Assembly: GCA_018398815.1 (NCBI GenBank) | Contig: CM031617.1 | Location: 989,972 to 1,017,875 of the forward strand | Length of the DNA: 27,904 bases | Origin: Conus ventricosus | Taxonomy: Eukaryota > Mollusca > Gastropoda > Neogastropoda > Conidae | Direction of reading: 5' to 3' | Shown here: one piece after another, positions 10,752 through 24,400 of the stretch | Position numbering within the stretch: the stretch's first letter is position 1 | Layout of the letters: each line of letters begins with the position of its first letter | Notes under the pieces: model-generated | The model's database searches: none | The model's input: only the letters and a program-made list of their open reading frames with translations | Told to the model about the DNA's origin: nothing | Translations under genes and position numbers: made by a program

Positions 10752-10811
10752 GCAGACAGACAGACAGACAGACAGCCAGCCAGCCAGCCAGACAGACAGA
10801 CAGACAGACAT
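10752..10811. repeat. (GACA)n/(GCCA)n microsatellite
   Basis: CAGA repeats, then a block of CCAG, then CAGA again, about 60 bp in all. Unique flanking DNA lies at 10601-10751 and 10812-10979. Confidence 0.93.
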
Positions 10812-10979
10812 GCAGATAGACAAGATAGAATGAAGGAATGTTGGACAAAATGACACGGCTAATACAAAACAGACGCTTACACGATCGTCCAGAAAATGTA
10901 TTTGCCTTGATAGAAAAGGGGAGACAGGAATCCAATTAATAACCTGCTAATGCTACAGGGATGAAATGATAAGAATATT

Positions 10980-11004
10980 GGGGGGGGGGGGGGGGGGGGG
11001 GGGG
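10980..11004. repeat. G25 homopolymer run
   Basis: An uninterrupted run of 25 G. Its counterpart in the second copy is longer (37 G at 18100-18136). The length is unreliable in any sequencing method. A G-quadruplex is possible but unproven. Confidence 0.85.
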
Positions 11005-11912
11005 AATTTCTAGGAAAAAAAAATCAAATGAAAGAGGAGACTGGGGGGTGAAGGGAAAGGGAAGGGGAGGGACAGCTACAGAGCGGCTTTCACCATGTAT
11101 TCCAAACTTTCTTCTGCCGGTTGATGGATGTTAGGGTGAGATCAAGGGAGGTAAGTCTGAGTGTACAGAGCCTCGTTCGCAGAAAGTTGTTCTGGCTGAA
11201 ATTCTCGGGAACGTTGAATTTATGAGTTTTGGGGTCTTCAGCACTGAGAATCTATTCTGTTATTAACCTGTCTCTCCCGTAGTTCATTCTGTTCAATTCA
11301 TCTCTGAAGGAGTTATGGTTAACGTTTCTCTCTTCGCAGTCAAGGCTCTCTTGGTCGGTGAGTTTGGCGGTTCACTCCCCTTTTGTACTTTCATTGATCT
11401 ATTTATTCATGTGTTTATTTATTCATTTCTTTGCTTGTTTGTTTGTGTGCTTATTTATTTGTTTTTTTCTTATTTATTTTTAAAACTTATATTCATTCAT
11501 TCATCACTCTGTTTGTTCACTTTCATGTTAATATTTTCCTGATTTCGTTTTTCAGTATTTCCATCAGTCTATCTGCTGATACAACTTACATGACATGTCT
11601 GTTCGTGGTAGTGTAACAGCAGCATTAGCAGTATTTATAACCAAAGTGGTAGCGGCAGCACTCGTGAGTAGCAACAGTAACAGCAGGATAAACAGATTAA
11701 CTTTTTTTGTTTTACTTTATTGCCGAAACATATTGTACCTGTCGCGATCTAGTTTGTGTGTAGAATACATGTTTGTCACATATAAGTCTAAATGATTCAA
11801 TTATGATTAAGACCTTAATTTAAACGTAGGAGGGACGGAGGGAGAGATGGAATTTCAACCAATAAATCCTTGCTAACATGGACACAACAAGACAGCAGCG
11901 CTATCACGATAG
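11005..11912. other. Unique spacer with splice-like signals
   Basis: Normal-complexity sequence, T-rich from about 11390 to 11570. It contains GGTAAGT at 11149-11155, a pyrimidine-rich CAG at 11337-11339 and GGTGAGT at 11357-11363. No protein family is recognisable. A small open frame (11595-11795) covers CAG/AGC-rich sequence and has no support. The whole stretch recurs, degraded, at about 18137-19077. Confidence 0.5.
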
Positions 11913-12225
11913 CAATTTTTTTTTCTTTCTTTCTTTTCGCTTCTTTTCCTTCTTTCTTTATTTCTTCTTTCTCTCTTTCTTTTCTCATCTTTTCCCTCTT
12001 TCTTTACCTTTTTTCTCTCTTTCTTACTTTCTTTTCCCTTTCTTTCTTTCTTTTGCTTCTTTCTGTGTTTCTTTTTTTTTTCCTCTTTCTTTCTTTCTTT
12101 CTTTCTTTCTTCTTTCTTGCTTGCTTTCTTTGTTCATTTCTTCTTTTGTCTTTCTTTCTTTTTTTTCTTTCCTTGTTTCTCTCTTCCCTTCCTTTTCTTC
12201 TTTTTTTCTTTTTTTTTTTTTTTTT
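11913..12225. repeat. (CTTT)-rich polypyrimidine tract
   Basis: Imperfect CTTT/TTTC repeats ending in a T run and followed by a short G run (about 12226-12242). Ser/Phe-rich frames over it are compositional. A purine-rich GAA/AGA stretch follows at about 12360-12410. Confidence 0.93.
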
Positions 12226-12436
12226 GGGGGGGAGGGAGGAGGGGGGTTTACAGGCAGATGTAAAAGTGTCGCCACAGCAAATATTAGCTCATAGATAAAC
12301 CCAGACACTCTGTATCGCACGTCCAAATAGACTTGCATGATCTGTCACATCGATAAAGTGAGAAAAAAGAGAAGAAGAAAAAGAGAAGAAGAAAAAAAGA
12401 ACAAAGTGGGAAAATGGAGAGAGAGGAGAGCGTTTT
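12226..12436. other. Spacer and duplication junction
   Basis: About 100 bp of unique sequence, then AGAAGAAAA-rich DNA. The sequence around CAAATAGACTTG (12324) matches 19498. Near 12430-12437 the sequence leaves the context seen after 19590 and re-enters the 31-bp array, which marks the junction of the 7.2-kb duplication. Confidence 0.65.
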
Positions 12437-15176
12437 GCTTTCCCGGTCCCCCCCGGGTGGTTTTTATTGTATTCTGTACCCCGGGTGTGACTTATTGTCA
12501 TTCTGTTTTTCCCCCCTGGGGGGATCTTTTTGTCATTCTGTATCCCCTGGATATATTTTGTCATTCGGGAATCCCTGGGGGGGAATCAATTGTCATTTCT
12601 GTATCTTTGGGATGATCTTACTGTCGGGTGGTTATCGGGGGATAAATTTTTTTTTGTGGGTTCGTTTTCCCCCGGAAATACTTTGGGTCATTCTGTACCC
12701 CCTGGTGGATCTTACTGCATTCCCGTATCCCCCCTGGTGTGATTTTTATTTTTGTAAAAGGGATCTGTCTTTTGGCCCCATGTACCAAACCCTGGGTCTT
12801 ATTTTTTGGGGTTCAAACTTCTGGTAGGACCTTGCTTGGGTTTCCCAAATGTCTTCTTTTTTGGCCCTTTGGCTTCGGTTCCATGTCTTCGGGGAGGCCG
12901 GGGGTTTTCCGGTTTTCCATTCTTCCTTTTTTGGTTTTTTGGGGGCCCTTTGTCTTGGGTTCCATGTCTTCTGGTAGGCCCCTTGTTTTGGGTTCCAGTC
13001 TTTTTGGTGGGGACCTTTCTCTTTCCATGCCCCTTCTGGGGGCCCTTTTGTCTTGGGTTCCATGTCTTCGGGAAAGGCCCTTTTCCCTTGGGGCCATGTC
13101 TTCGGGTGGGCCCCCTTTGGGTTTTGGGTTTCCAGGCCCTTCTTTTTGGGGATCTTACTTTGTTTCCATGCCCCCCGGGAAACCATCTCTTTGGGGGCTT
13201 TCTTTAACCACACCCTCCCACCCCCAACCCCCCTTTCCCCCCAAATTTGATCTCTTTTTCACGTCCCGGGTTCCTGACAAATCTTTTTTTTTTGGTTTCC
13301 GGCCTTTTTTTGTAGCATCTAAAAACTCTCATTTTATGCACCATGGCATGTGGACACTTTGGGCCCCCGCCCTTTTTCCCGTCCCCTGGGGGTTTTTCTT
13401 ATTTTAATTTTTTTTCCAGTCCCCGGGGAGGATTTTCTTTTTTTTCCTTTCCCCTGGGTTTTTCTTTTTTTTGGCCAGCCCCCTTTTGGGTTTTACCCTT
13501 TTTTGGGGTTTTCCTGCCTTTTTTAAAAGTTTTCGGGGGGTTTTTGGGGTTCGGGTTCAAAGCCCCCTTTTTTTGGTTTTTCACTTGTTTTTTGGGCCCC
13601 GGGAAGGGTTCTGTCTATTTTAGGAGCCCCTACTTTTGTTCTAAATGGTCGCCCTACTTTATAGCTCCCAAACTTTTTTTAAAAAATTGGGGTCAATTTT
13701 AAGTTTTTTCCCTACTTGTTTTTCTAAATGGTCTGTCTACTTTTTTAGCTCCCAAACTTTTTTTCTAAAGGGGTCTGCCCTACTTTTACCCCCTATTTGT
13801 TTAAAATGGCCCGTCTACTTTAAGCCCCCAGGGGGTTTTTTCAAAAAGGGCTTCTATTTTATAGTTTTCCCACTTTGTTTCAAAGGGTCCTGTCTACTTT
13901 TTTTAGCTCCCACTTTTGTTTTTAAGGGTCTGTCAATTTTATAGTTTCCCTACTTGTTGTTCAAAATTGGTCTTCAAACTTTAACCCCCTATTTTGTTGT
14001 TCTAAAGGGTTGGTTTTTGTTCCTTTTAGCTCCCGACTTGGGGGTTCTAAAGGGTGGGGCCCACTTTTTATAGCCCCCTACTTGTTGTTCAAAATGGTCG
14101 CCCATTTTTTTAAGCCCCCATTTGTTTTTTCAAATGGCTGTCCCCTTTTATAGTTTCCCTACTTTTGTTCTAAATGGCCCTGCCCTTTTCTTTTTATAGC
14201 TCCCTACTTTTTCAAAATGGGTCTGCCACTTCATGTTCTTTAGCCCCCTACTTTTGTTCTAAAGGGTTTTTCCCCTATTTTATGCTCCCTACTTTTTTCT
14301 AAAGGGGCCGGTCTACTTTATGGGCTCCCTACTTTTTTCAAAAAGGGGCTGCCCTACTTTTGTTTTTTTAAGCCCCCCTACTTTTTGTTCTAATGGGGGG
14401 GCTAGTTTTAAGCCCCCCACGGGTTTTTTTCAAATGGTCTGTCTACTTTATACCCCACTTGTTTTCAAAAGGTCTGTCTACTTTTTCCTTAGGGGGGCTC
14501 CCTTTTTAACCTTGGTGGGTTCGGAAAGGTTTGGCCAAATTTTTTTAAAGGGGCCCCCCATTTTTTTTTTTTCAAAATTTTCTTCTATTTTTTAATTTTT
14601 TTCCCCAATTTTTGGGGGTCAAACCCCCCTTCCCTCCCCTTTTGCCCCCCCCCCCCCCCCCCCTTTTTTTTTTCCCCCCCCATTTTCTACCCCCTTCCAA
14701 ACCCCCTTTTCCCCTCCAACCTTTTCCCCTTTTTCTTTACCCCCTCAGCCTTTTCCCTTTTCCGGGGGTCCTGGAGGGCTCCCCCCCCCTTTTGTTTTTT
14801 CTTTTTTTTCCTTTTTAAATTCCCTTTTTTCTTTCGCCTTTTTACTTTTCCCTCTCCCCCCCCACCCCCCTTTCCCCCTCCCCCCCCCCCCCCCACCCCT
14901 TTTTTTCCCCACCCCCCCCCCCCGGCCCTCCCCTTCCCCCCTCCCCCCCCCCTTTCCTTCCCCTTTTTTTTTTTTGTCCTTTTTTTTATGCCCTTTGTTA
15001 AAAAGGGGGTTTTTTTGTTTTTTTTTTTTTTGTCTTAATTTTTCCCTTCTCTCATGCCGCCTTCTATTTTTGCTTTCCCTTAACCCCCCCCCCCCCCCCC
15101 AACACCCCCCCCCGCGCCCCTTTTTAATTACCCTTTTTGCCTTTAAAAACCCCCCTTTTTCCCCTTGGGTTTCCCC

Positions 15177-15208
<32 letters not shown>

Positions 15209-15648
15209 TTTGGTTCCCCCCTTTTTTTGGGGGGGGATTGTGGAAAAAATGTTTTTGTTTTTTTTTAATTGGGTGTGTGTTTTTAAGATGTTTTTTTTTT
15301 GTTTGGGTGTTTTTGGTTTTGGTTTTTTTTGGGTTTGTTTTTTTTGGGGTTTTTGTGTGGGGGTTTGGTTTTGGTTTTGGTGTTTTTTGTTTGGTGTTAT
15401 TTTGGGGTTGTGGGGGTTTTTGGTGTGTTGGGTGGTGGGTTTTGGGGTTTTTTGGGTGTTTTGTGTTTTGTGGGGTGTGTGTGTGTGTTTGTGGGGTGGT
15501 GTGGGTTGTGTTTTGGTGTTTTGGGGTGTTGTTGGGGTGTGTGTGTGTGTGTGTGTGTGTGGTTTTTTGGGGGGGTTTTTTTTTTTTTTGTTTTGTGGGG
15601 GGGGGGGGGGTGGCCCAAGCGGCGGGCTTTTTTTTTTTTTTTGGGGGT

Positions 15649-15696
<48 letters not shown>

Positions 15697-18097
15697 AAAC
15701 CGAAAAACCTTTTAACCCTTGGGGGGTGTTTTGGGCGGGTCCCCCGGGGCGGCGGGCCCCTTTTTCCCCCCCCCCCTCCCCCCTTCCCCCCCCCCTTTTT
15801 CCCCCTTCCCCTACCCCTTTTTCCCCTCGGGGGTTCTCTTTCCCCCCCCCCCTCCCCCCCTTCTCCCCCCCCCCCCCCCCCCCCCCCCCTCCCTTGTAAA
15901 TTTAAAAAAATGCTTTTTGGGTTATTTTTGTATCTTATTTTTTGGGTGTTTTCCCTTTTTGTTCATTTCCTTCCATATGCAACACACCCACTCCCTACCA
16001 TCACCCCCTCCCCCTCCCCCTAAACCTCCCTTCCCCCCTCTTCTCTCTCTCATTCTCCACCTTCCCATTTTCCATTCTCTCCCTGTCTCTCCCCCCTTTT
16101 TTCTTTCTCCCCCCCCCCCCCCCTCTCTCTCCTCTCTCCCCCCCATCCCTCCCCTCGCTCCCCTCTCTCCCTCCCCCCTCCCCTCCCCTTTTTCCTCCTC
16201 CCTTTTTACCTACCCTCTTTCCTCGTGCCCTATTCCTCAAACCCCTCACCCCTCTCCCAACCGTCCCTCTTTTACTTCACCCACCACTTTGGCTTCAAAA
16301 GGGGGATATTGGAAATTTTTTATGTCTGTTTTTTTTTGGGGGCGCGGGGGGAAGGCTTTTTGGCCAAAAAATTTTCTTGCCCCGGTTTTTGTGTCGTGTT
16401 TTAAAATCTTTCGTTACTTCACACTTTGTTTTGTGTGCCGTTCTTTTTTGGGGTCTACTTCATGTTCCTTGTCGCCCCCAATTTTGTTGTTCTATAGGGT
16501 CTGCCCAACTTCATGTTCCTTATAGCTCCCTACTTTTGTTCTATATGGCCCTGCTACTTTATAGCTCCCTATTTGTTGTTCATAGGCTGCCCCTACTTTT
16601 TAACCCCCATACTTGTTGTTCAAAATTTGGGGGGGCTATTTTTATAGCTCCCTACTTTTTGGGTTCTAAATGGTTGTCTACTTTTTAGCCCCACTTGGGG
16701 CTAAATGGCCTGTCTACTTTAAGCTCCCAAACTTGTTGTTCAAAGGGTTCCTACTTATAGCGCCCTACTTTTTGTTTAAAAGGGTCTGTTTTATTTTTCA
16801 TTTTTCCAAGCCCCATTTTGTTTTTCTAAATGGCCCTGTCTACTTCATGTCCTTTAAAGGGCCCCTATTTTGTTTTCTAAAGGGCCCGGTCTACTTCATT
16901 TTTCCTTATGTTTCCCCACTTTTTGGGGCTAAATGGTCTGTCACTTTTTACCCCCAAATTTTTTGGGGCAAAAATGGTCGGGCACTTTATACCCTCCCTT
17001 CTTGGGGGTTCAAAAGGGGCGGGTTCTACTTTTAGCTCCCAATTTGGTTTTTTCAAAAGGGTTTTGGCAGGATAAAAATTTTTTTTTCCCAATGCTAGGG
17101 GTTTCCCAAACCCCCCCCTTTGTAGGATCCTTAGGGTTCTGCCCAACTTGTGGTAAGAAACAGGTTTTGAAAGTGATTTTTCGTTATGTATTTTTTAAAT
17201 TTCTTTTAATGAACACACGCCGCCCCCACGCACGCAGGCACCACGCACGCACGCACGCACCCACGCACGCAGAAACGCCGCAACCACCACCCCACACACA
17301 CACACACCCCACACACACACAAACAAAACGCACACACACACACGCAGGGACGCATACACCACAAACGCATCCCAACATCCCACCCACGCGGGGCGCGCGC
17401 ACGCACGACGCCCGCACGATAATTATTTTTTTTTAATAAACACACCACGCACGCACGTATGCATAAGGCCCGCACGCACGCACGCACCACAAACCACCAC
17501 ACACCCAAAACCACACACCCCGCGCGCGCGCGGGGCCCACGCACGCACGGGGCCCCGCACGCACGCCCGCACGCACGAAACGCAACGGCACGCCCCAAAA
17601 AGCATGCAAAAGCACATACCGCGGCGCGGCGGGGGGCCCGCAGGCACCACCCCACCAGCACGCCCCCGGCACGCACGCAAAACCCCACACACACACACAC
17701 ACCCACAGGGAGGCAAGCGTACACCCCTAAAAAACAGACAAATACCGGGGATAAAAAACCCAAAACGTCGTGATTAAAAATAAATGCCGGGTAATGCCTA
17801 AAAATTTGAAAAAGGGAGAAAACCTAAAGGAAAGCCCTAATCAAAACACCTTTTTGATTTAGGAAGAGGCAGCCCAGACCGACGGGGAACAGACAGCCAC
17901 CCCAACCAGCCAGACAGACAGCCCGACAGACAGGCAGATAGAAAAGAAAAACTGAAGGAATTTTGGGAAACAAAATGCACGCTAATACAAACAGACCTTA
18001 CACGATCGTCCAGAAAAGATTTCCCTTTGATAGAAAAGGGGAACGGAACCCAAATTAAAAACCGGCAAGGCAACGGGGAGAAATGATAAAAAAATTT

Positions 18098-18137
<40 letters not shown>

Positions 18138-19600
18138 ATTTGGGGAAAAAAAAAAAAAAACCCAAATGAAAAAAGGAGACTGGGGGGTAAAGGGAAAAAA
18201 GGGAAGGGGGGAAAAGTTTCCAGAGGGGTTTTTCACCCAGGTATTCCAAAAGGGGTTCTTCGGGCCGGGTTTTGGGATTTTAGGTGAGATCAAGGGGGGG
18301 TGGTCTGATGTACAAGCCTCTTTCCCGGCAGAAAGTTTTTCCTGGCTGAAATTTTTCGGGAACGTTAAAATTATGATTTTTGGGGTTTTCAGCACTGAAA
18401 ACCTATTCTGTTTTTTAACCTTCCTCCCGTAGTTCATTCTTTCAATTCATCTCTGAAGGATTTTAGGGTTTTAACGTTTTTTCCTTCCATCAAGGCTCTT
18501 TTTGGTCGGTGAGTTTGGGGGTTCACCCCCCCCTTTTGTACTTTCTTTTATCATTTATTCATGTTTTATTTATTCATTTCTTTGCTTTTTTTTGGTTTGT
18601 GTGTTTATTTATTTTTTTTTTTTTCTATTTTTTTTTTAAAATTTAAATATTAAATTCATTCATCACCTTTTTGTTCACTTTCATTTTTAATTTTTTTCCC
18701 CGATTTCGTTTTTCGGGAATTTCCATCAGTAATCTGCTAACAACTTACATGACAGGGCCTTTTTCGGGGTGTGTAACAGCAGCATTAGCGGGAATTTATA
18801 ACCAAAGGGGAAAGGCGGCTGCACCTTTAGTAGCAACATAACAGCAGGTTTAAACAATAACTTTTTGTTTTTTTTTAGGCCAAATCTTGGGTACCTGTCG
18901 CGATCTATTTTTGTGTGTAAATAAAAGTTTTTCAAAATAAAAGTCTAAAGGATTCAATTATGATTAAGCCCAAAAATTTTAAAAAGGGAGGGGGACGGGG
19001 GAGAAAAGGAATTTAAAACCAATAAACCCTTTTGCAAACATGGACACAAAAAAACAGCAGCGCTAGCCCGATAGAATTTTTTTTTTTCTTTTTTTTTTTT
19101 TCCGTTTCTTTTCCTTTTTTCTTTATTTTTTTCTTTCTCCTTTCTTTTTCATCTTTTCCCCTTTCCTTTACCTTTTTCTCTCTTTTTTTATTTTTTTTTT
19201 TTCCCCCTTTCTTTCTTCTTTTGCTTTTTTTCTGTGTTTTTTTTTTTTTTTACCTCTTTTTTCTTTCTTTTTTCTTTTTCTTCTTTCTTGCTTGCTTTTT
19301 TTTGGTTCTTTTCCCTTCTTTTGTCTTTCTTTCTTTTTTTTTTTCCTTTTTTCTCTCTCCCTTCCTTTTCCTTTTTTTTTCTTTTTTTTTTTTTTTGGGG
19401 GGGGAGGGAGGGGGGGGGTTTTACGGGCAATGAAAAAAGTGTCGCCACAGCAAATATTACCCTCAAAAAAAAACCCTGAACCCGGGATCGCACGCCCCAA
19501 ATAGACTTGAAATAAACTGTCCAGGGGAATAAATGAGAAAAAAAGGAAGAAGAAAAAGGGGAAAAGAAAAAAAAAAACAAAGTGGGAAAAGGGAAAAAGG
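12437..19600. repeat. Second, homopolymer-degraded copy of about 5205-12430
   Basis: The same order recurs: end of the 31-bp array (12437-12745), 32-bp units (12746-13200), diverged monomers (13200-13615), 40-bp array (13616-14485), interrupting segment (14486-16452), 40-bp array (16453-17050), CA/GCAC tract (17190-17702), GACA block (about 17880-17940), G run (18100-18136), unique block (18137-19077) and CTTT tract (19078-19396). A 27-base stretch is identical at 5367-5393 and 12599-12625 (offset 7232), and CAAATAG anchors at 12324 and 19498 (offset 7174). Differences mostly change a base to match its neighbour, for example ATGG to AGGG and CTGTC to CCTGCC. That looks like sequencing or consensus error more than natural divergence. 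Confidence 0.9.
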
Positions 19601-20280
19601 AGGCGTCACCTTACTTTCTTAAGAAAGAAAAGAAAAAAAACGATATGAAAATGGAGGAGAAAAAGAGAGAGAGAGAGAAAAGAGAAGAGAACGAACGAAC
19701 GAACGAACGAAATTTTGTTTTTTCGGGGAATATTGGAAAATAAGCAACAAGTGTTTTTTTTTACACTCAGCCCTGAGGCAAAAACAAAAATCCACAACAA
19801 TAGTGCAAAAGTAAATTGTCTATATATGTATAGCCCAAAGAAAAGGAAGATGAAAAAGAAAAGAAGAAAAAGAAAAAAGAAAAAGAAGAAGAAGAAAAAA
19901 AGAAAAAGGGAAAAAGAAGAAGAAAAGAAGAAGAAAAAGGAAAAAGAAAAATATGAGAAACATAAATACGCAAATATAGGGGTACCCAACAAATTTACGC
20001 GACTAAAAAAAGGCCACGGGAAAGATAATTCGGTAAATCAAAAAAAGAAAAGAATAAGACAGACCCAATGCTATTTTTAACCGTAAATTTTTTAAAATAA
20101 ACATTGACCCAATGAAAAAGGAAAATATTTACATACATATGAAAAAAAAGAAAAAGATAAAAAAATGCGGGGGTTAAATTTCGGAAAAACCCAACTTTTC
20201 TGACTTTTAATACTTATAAATTTTAACTCGGACTGAATACTAGGGAACTTTTAAAAATGGTTTTCATTTTTCAAATAGAA
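19601..20280. other. Purine-rich, A-rich low-complexity sequence
   Basis: Contains AGAGAG, a (CGAA) block at 19691-19711 and a long GAA/AAAG tract (about 19845-19955). Sequence past 20080 becomes A/T-rich with growing homopolymers. Lys/Arg-rich or Phe/Ser-rich open frames are compositional. No gene is recognisable. Confidence 0.7.
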
Positions 20281-20303
20281 GGGTTTTTTTCCCTTTAAAA
20301 AAA

Positions 20304-20338
<35 letters not shown>

Positions 20339-21422
20339 ATTTTAAAAAAAAAATTTTTTTGGTTTTAGGGGGGTTTTTTTGTTTTTTTAAAAATTTTTTT
20401 TTAAATTTTGGGGTTTTTTTTTTCCTTTAAAAATTTTTTAAAAAAATTAAATTTAAAAAAGGGAAAACCTAATTTTAATTTTAAAATTTTTTTTTTTTTA
20501 AAAAAAATTTTTAAAACCCTTTTTTGGGGCCCCTTTTTGGGGGTTTTTTAAAAAAGGAATAAAAACCAAAAAGGGGGGGAAAAAAAAGGGGGTTTTTTGA
20601 AAATTTTTTTTTTTAAAAATTTTTTTAAAATTTTAAAAATTTTAAAAAAAAATTTTTTTAAAAAAGGGGGGGGGAAAAAACCCCAAAAATTTTTTCAATT
20701 TTAAAAACCAAATTTTTTTTTTTTTTTTAAAAGGGGTTTTAAAAATTTTTTTTTTTTTAAAGGGTTTTTGGGGTTTTTTTTTTTTCGGGAAAAAAAAAGG
20801 GGGGGTTTTTTTTTTTTTTTGGGGGGAAATTAAATTTTTTAAAAGGTTTTTTTTAAAAAAAAAGGGGAAAAAAAAGGGGGGGGGGAGGGGGGGGGGGGGA
20901 AAAAAAAAAAAAAGGGGGGGGGTTTTTTTTTGTGGGGAAAAAAAGGGGGGAAAAGGGGGGGGGGTTTTTTTTTTAAAAAAAAAAAAAGGGGCCCAAAAAA
21001 GGGGGGCCCCGGGGGGAAAAACCCAAAAAATTTTTTGGGGAAAAATTTTGGGGGGGGAAAAAAAAAAAAAACCCTTTTAACCAAATTTTTTAAAAATTTT
21101 TTTTTTTTAAAAAGGGGGGGTTTTAAAAAAAATTTAAAAAAAAAAGGGGGCCCGGAAAACCAAAACCCAAACCCAAAATTTAAAAAATTTAAAAAGGGGG
21201 CAAGGGTTTTTAAAAACCCCCAAAAAAGGGGGGAAAAAAAAAAATTTAAAAAATTTTTTTTTTTAAAAAGGGGGGGCCGGGAAAAAAAAATTTTTGGGAA
21301 AACCTTTTTTTTCCCCAAAAAAAAAAAAAATGAACCTTTTTTTTAAAAATTTAAAAAAAAACCCCAAATTTAAAAATTTTTAAAAGGGAAAAAAAAAAAA
21401 AAAAAATTAAAAAAAAAAATTC

Positions 21423-21465
<43 letters not shown>

Positions 21466-24400
21466 CTTGGGGGAAAAAAATTGGGGGCAAAATTTTTTTT
21501 TGGGTTTTTTTTTCCCCAAAAAACAAAAGGGAAAAAACCCGGGGGTTTGGGGGGAAAAAGGGGGGAGGGGGAAAAGGGGGGGGAAAGGGGAAAAAAAAGG
21601 GGGGGGGGGGGGAAAAAGGGGGGCCCCCCCAAAAAAAAAACCCCGGGGAAAAAACGGCAAAAACCCCCAAAAAAAAAAATTTTCCCCTTTTTTTTCCCGG
21701 CCCCCTTTTAAAAAAAGGGGAAAGGGGGGGGGTAATTTTTTTGGGGGGGGCTTTTTTTTCCCAAGGGAAAAAAAAGGGGGGGGGGGGTTTTTTTTTCCCA
21801 AAAAAAAAAAATTAAAAAAGGGTTTTAAAAAAAATGGAAGGGCCCCAAAAAAAGGGGGAAAAAATTTTTTAAAAAAAGGGGGGGGGAAAAAAAAAAAAGG
21901 GGGGGAAATTTTTTTTTCTTTTGGGGGGGGGGGGGGTTTTTTTTTTTTTTTTTCCCCCGGGGGGGGGGGGGAAAAAAAAAGGGGGGGGGGGGGGGGGGAA
22001 AGGGGGGGGGTTTGGTTTTGGGGGGAAAAGGGGGGTTGGGGGGGGAAAAGGGGGGGAATTTGGGGGGGGGGGAAAAAGGGGGGGGGGGGGGGGGGAAAAA
22101 AAAAAAAAAAAATTTTTAAAAAAAAAAAAAAGGAAAAAAAAAAGAAAAAAACCAAACCCAAAAAAGAAAGAAAAAAAAAAGGGGGGGGGGAAAAAAAAAG
22201 GGGGGGGGGGAAAAACGGCCCCCCCGGGGTTGGCCCCCCCCCCCCCACCCCCCCCCCCCCCAAAACCCCCCCGGGAAAAAACCCCCCCCCCCCCCGGGGG
22301 GGGGGGGCAATAAAAAAAAAAGGGGGGGAAAAAAAAAATTTTTTTAAAAAACCCCCCAAAAAAAAAGGGCCTTTTAAAAAAAGGGGTTTTTTTTTTAAAA
22401 AATTTTGGTTTTTTTGGGGAAAAAAAAGTTTTTTTTTTTTTTTTTTTTCCTTTTTTCCCAAAAAGGGGGGGAAAAAACCCCCCGGGGAAAAAAAAAAAAG
22501 GAAATTTTTTTTTTTTTGGGGGGGGGGGGCCCCCCCCCAAAAAACCCCAAAATTTTTTAAAAAGGGCCCCCTTTTTTTTCCCTTTTTTTTAAAAAAAAAA
22601 GGGGGGGGTTTTTTTTTTTTTAAACCCCGGGGGTTTTTTTTTTTTTTCCCCCCCCGGGAAAAAGGGGCCCCCAAAAAAAGGGGGCCCTTTTTTGGGGGGG
22701 GTTTTTGGACTTTTCCTTAAAAGGGGGAAAATTTTTCCCCGGGGGAAAAAAAAAAAACCCCCCCCCCAAAAAAAAAAAATTTTTTGGGGTTTTTAAATTT
22801 TTTTAAAAGGGGGGTTTTTGGGGAAAAAGGGGAAAAAAAAAAAAAAGGGGAAAAAAAAAAACCCCAAAAAATTTTTTTAAAAAATTTTTTAAAATTTTTT
22901 TTTGGGGGGAAAAACCAAAAAAAAAAAAAAGGGCCCCCCCCGGGAAAAAAAGGGGGGGAAAAGGGGGAAAAAAGGGGGGGGGAAAAAAAAAAAAAAAAAA
23001 AAAAGGTTTTTTTTTGGGGTTTTTAAAAAAAGGGGAAAAATTTTTTTTTTTGGGGCCTTTCGAGATGGCCCCCCCGGGGGCCCTTTTTTTGGGGGGGAAA
23101 ATTTTTTTAAAAAAAACCCTTTTTGGGGTTGGCCCCCAAAAAGGGGGGGGGAAAAAAAAAAGGGGGGGGTTTTTTTTAAAAAAAAAAAAAAAAAGGTTTT
23201 AAAAAAAATTTGGGGGGGCCCCGGGGGGGAAAAAGGGTTTCCCCCCGGGGTTTTTTTTTCCCCTTTTTTTTCCCCGGGGTTTTTTTTTTTTCTTGCCCCC
23301 CCTTTTTCCCCTTTTTTTTTTAAAAATTCCCCCTTTAAAAAAATTTTAAAAAAAAAAAAAAAAGGGGGGGGGGGGGGGGGAAAAAAAAAGGGGGAAGCCC
23401 AAAAAGGGGGTTTAAAAAAAAAAAAGAAGGGAAAAGGGGGAAAAAAAAAAAGAAAAGGGAAAAAAAGGGGAAAAAAAAAAAAAAAAAAAAAAAAAGGGAA
23501 AGGGGAAAAAGGGAAAACATTTTTCCCTTGTTACAAAAGGGGCCCGGGGGAAACCCCTGGGGGGGAAACCCGGGGGGAAAAAAAAAAAAAGCCCGGTTTA
23601 AAAAAATTAAAAAAATTTTTTTTTTTGGGGGGAAAAAACCAAAAAAAAAACGTTCCCCCCCCCAAAAAAAAAAAAAAAAAAGGAAAAACCCCGGGGGGGA
23701 AAAAGGGGGGGGGAACCCAAAGGAAGGGGAAAAAACCCAAAGGGGCCCCCCGGGGGGGCCCCGGGGGGCCTGGGGGGGGGCAAAAAAACCCCCAAATTCC
23801 CGGGGTTTTTTTTTTTTTTTTTAAAATTTTAAATTTTAAGGGGGAAGGGTTTTTTTTTTTCCCGGGGCCCCTTTGGGCCGGGGGGGGGGTTTTTTTTTAA
23901 AGTTTTTTGGGAAAATTTTTTGGGGGGGGGGGTTTTTGGTTTTTCCCGGGGGTTTTTTTTTTTTGGTTTTTTTTTCCTTTTTTTCCCCCCTTTTTTTTTT
24001 TTTAAAATTTCCAAAAGGGGGGGGGGGTTTTTTTTCCCGGGGGAAAAAAAGGGGTTTTTTTTGGGGGGGGGTTTTTTTGGGAAACAAAATTTTTTTTTTT
24101 TTCCCCAAAATTGGGGGGGGGGGCCCTTTTTTAAAAAAAACCGGGGCCCCAAAAAAGGGAAAAAAAAAAGGGGTTTTTTTTTTCCCTTTTTTGGGGGGGC
24201 CCCCCCAAAAACCCTTTTTTGGGGGCCCCCCAAAAAAAACCCCTTTTTTTTTCCCAAAAAAAAGCAATAAAAAAAGGGGGGAAAAAAAAACCCAAAAAAA
24301 AAAACCCAAAAAAAACCCCTTTTGGGTTTTTAAATTTTCCAAAAAAAACCCCCCCCTTTTTTTTGGGGGGGGGGGGGGGAAAGGGCAACCCAAAGGAAAG

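Noticed and set aside
11595..11795. 66-codon open frame over AGC/CAG-rich sequence as a small gene.
   Set aside because: Short, no domain, no Kozak-type or splice support, and not preserved in the second copy.
15659..15695. G37 run as a distinctive G-quadruplex element.
   Set aside because: The corresponding first-copy sequence is a short mixed G-rich stretch near 8641-8660, so the long run is probably an artefact.
14974..16525. Pro/Phe/Gly-rich frames up to 349 codons.
   Set aside because: They lie in the homopolymer-smoothed second copy, and the matching first-copy sequence has no equivalent protein.
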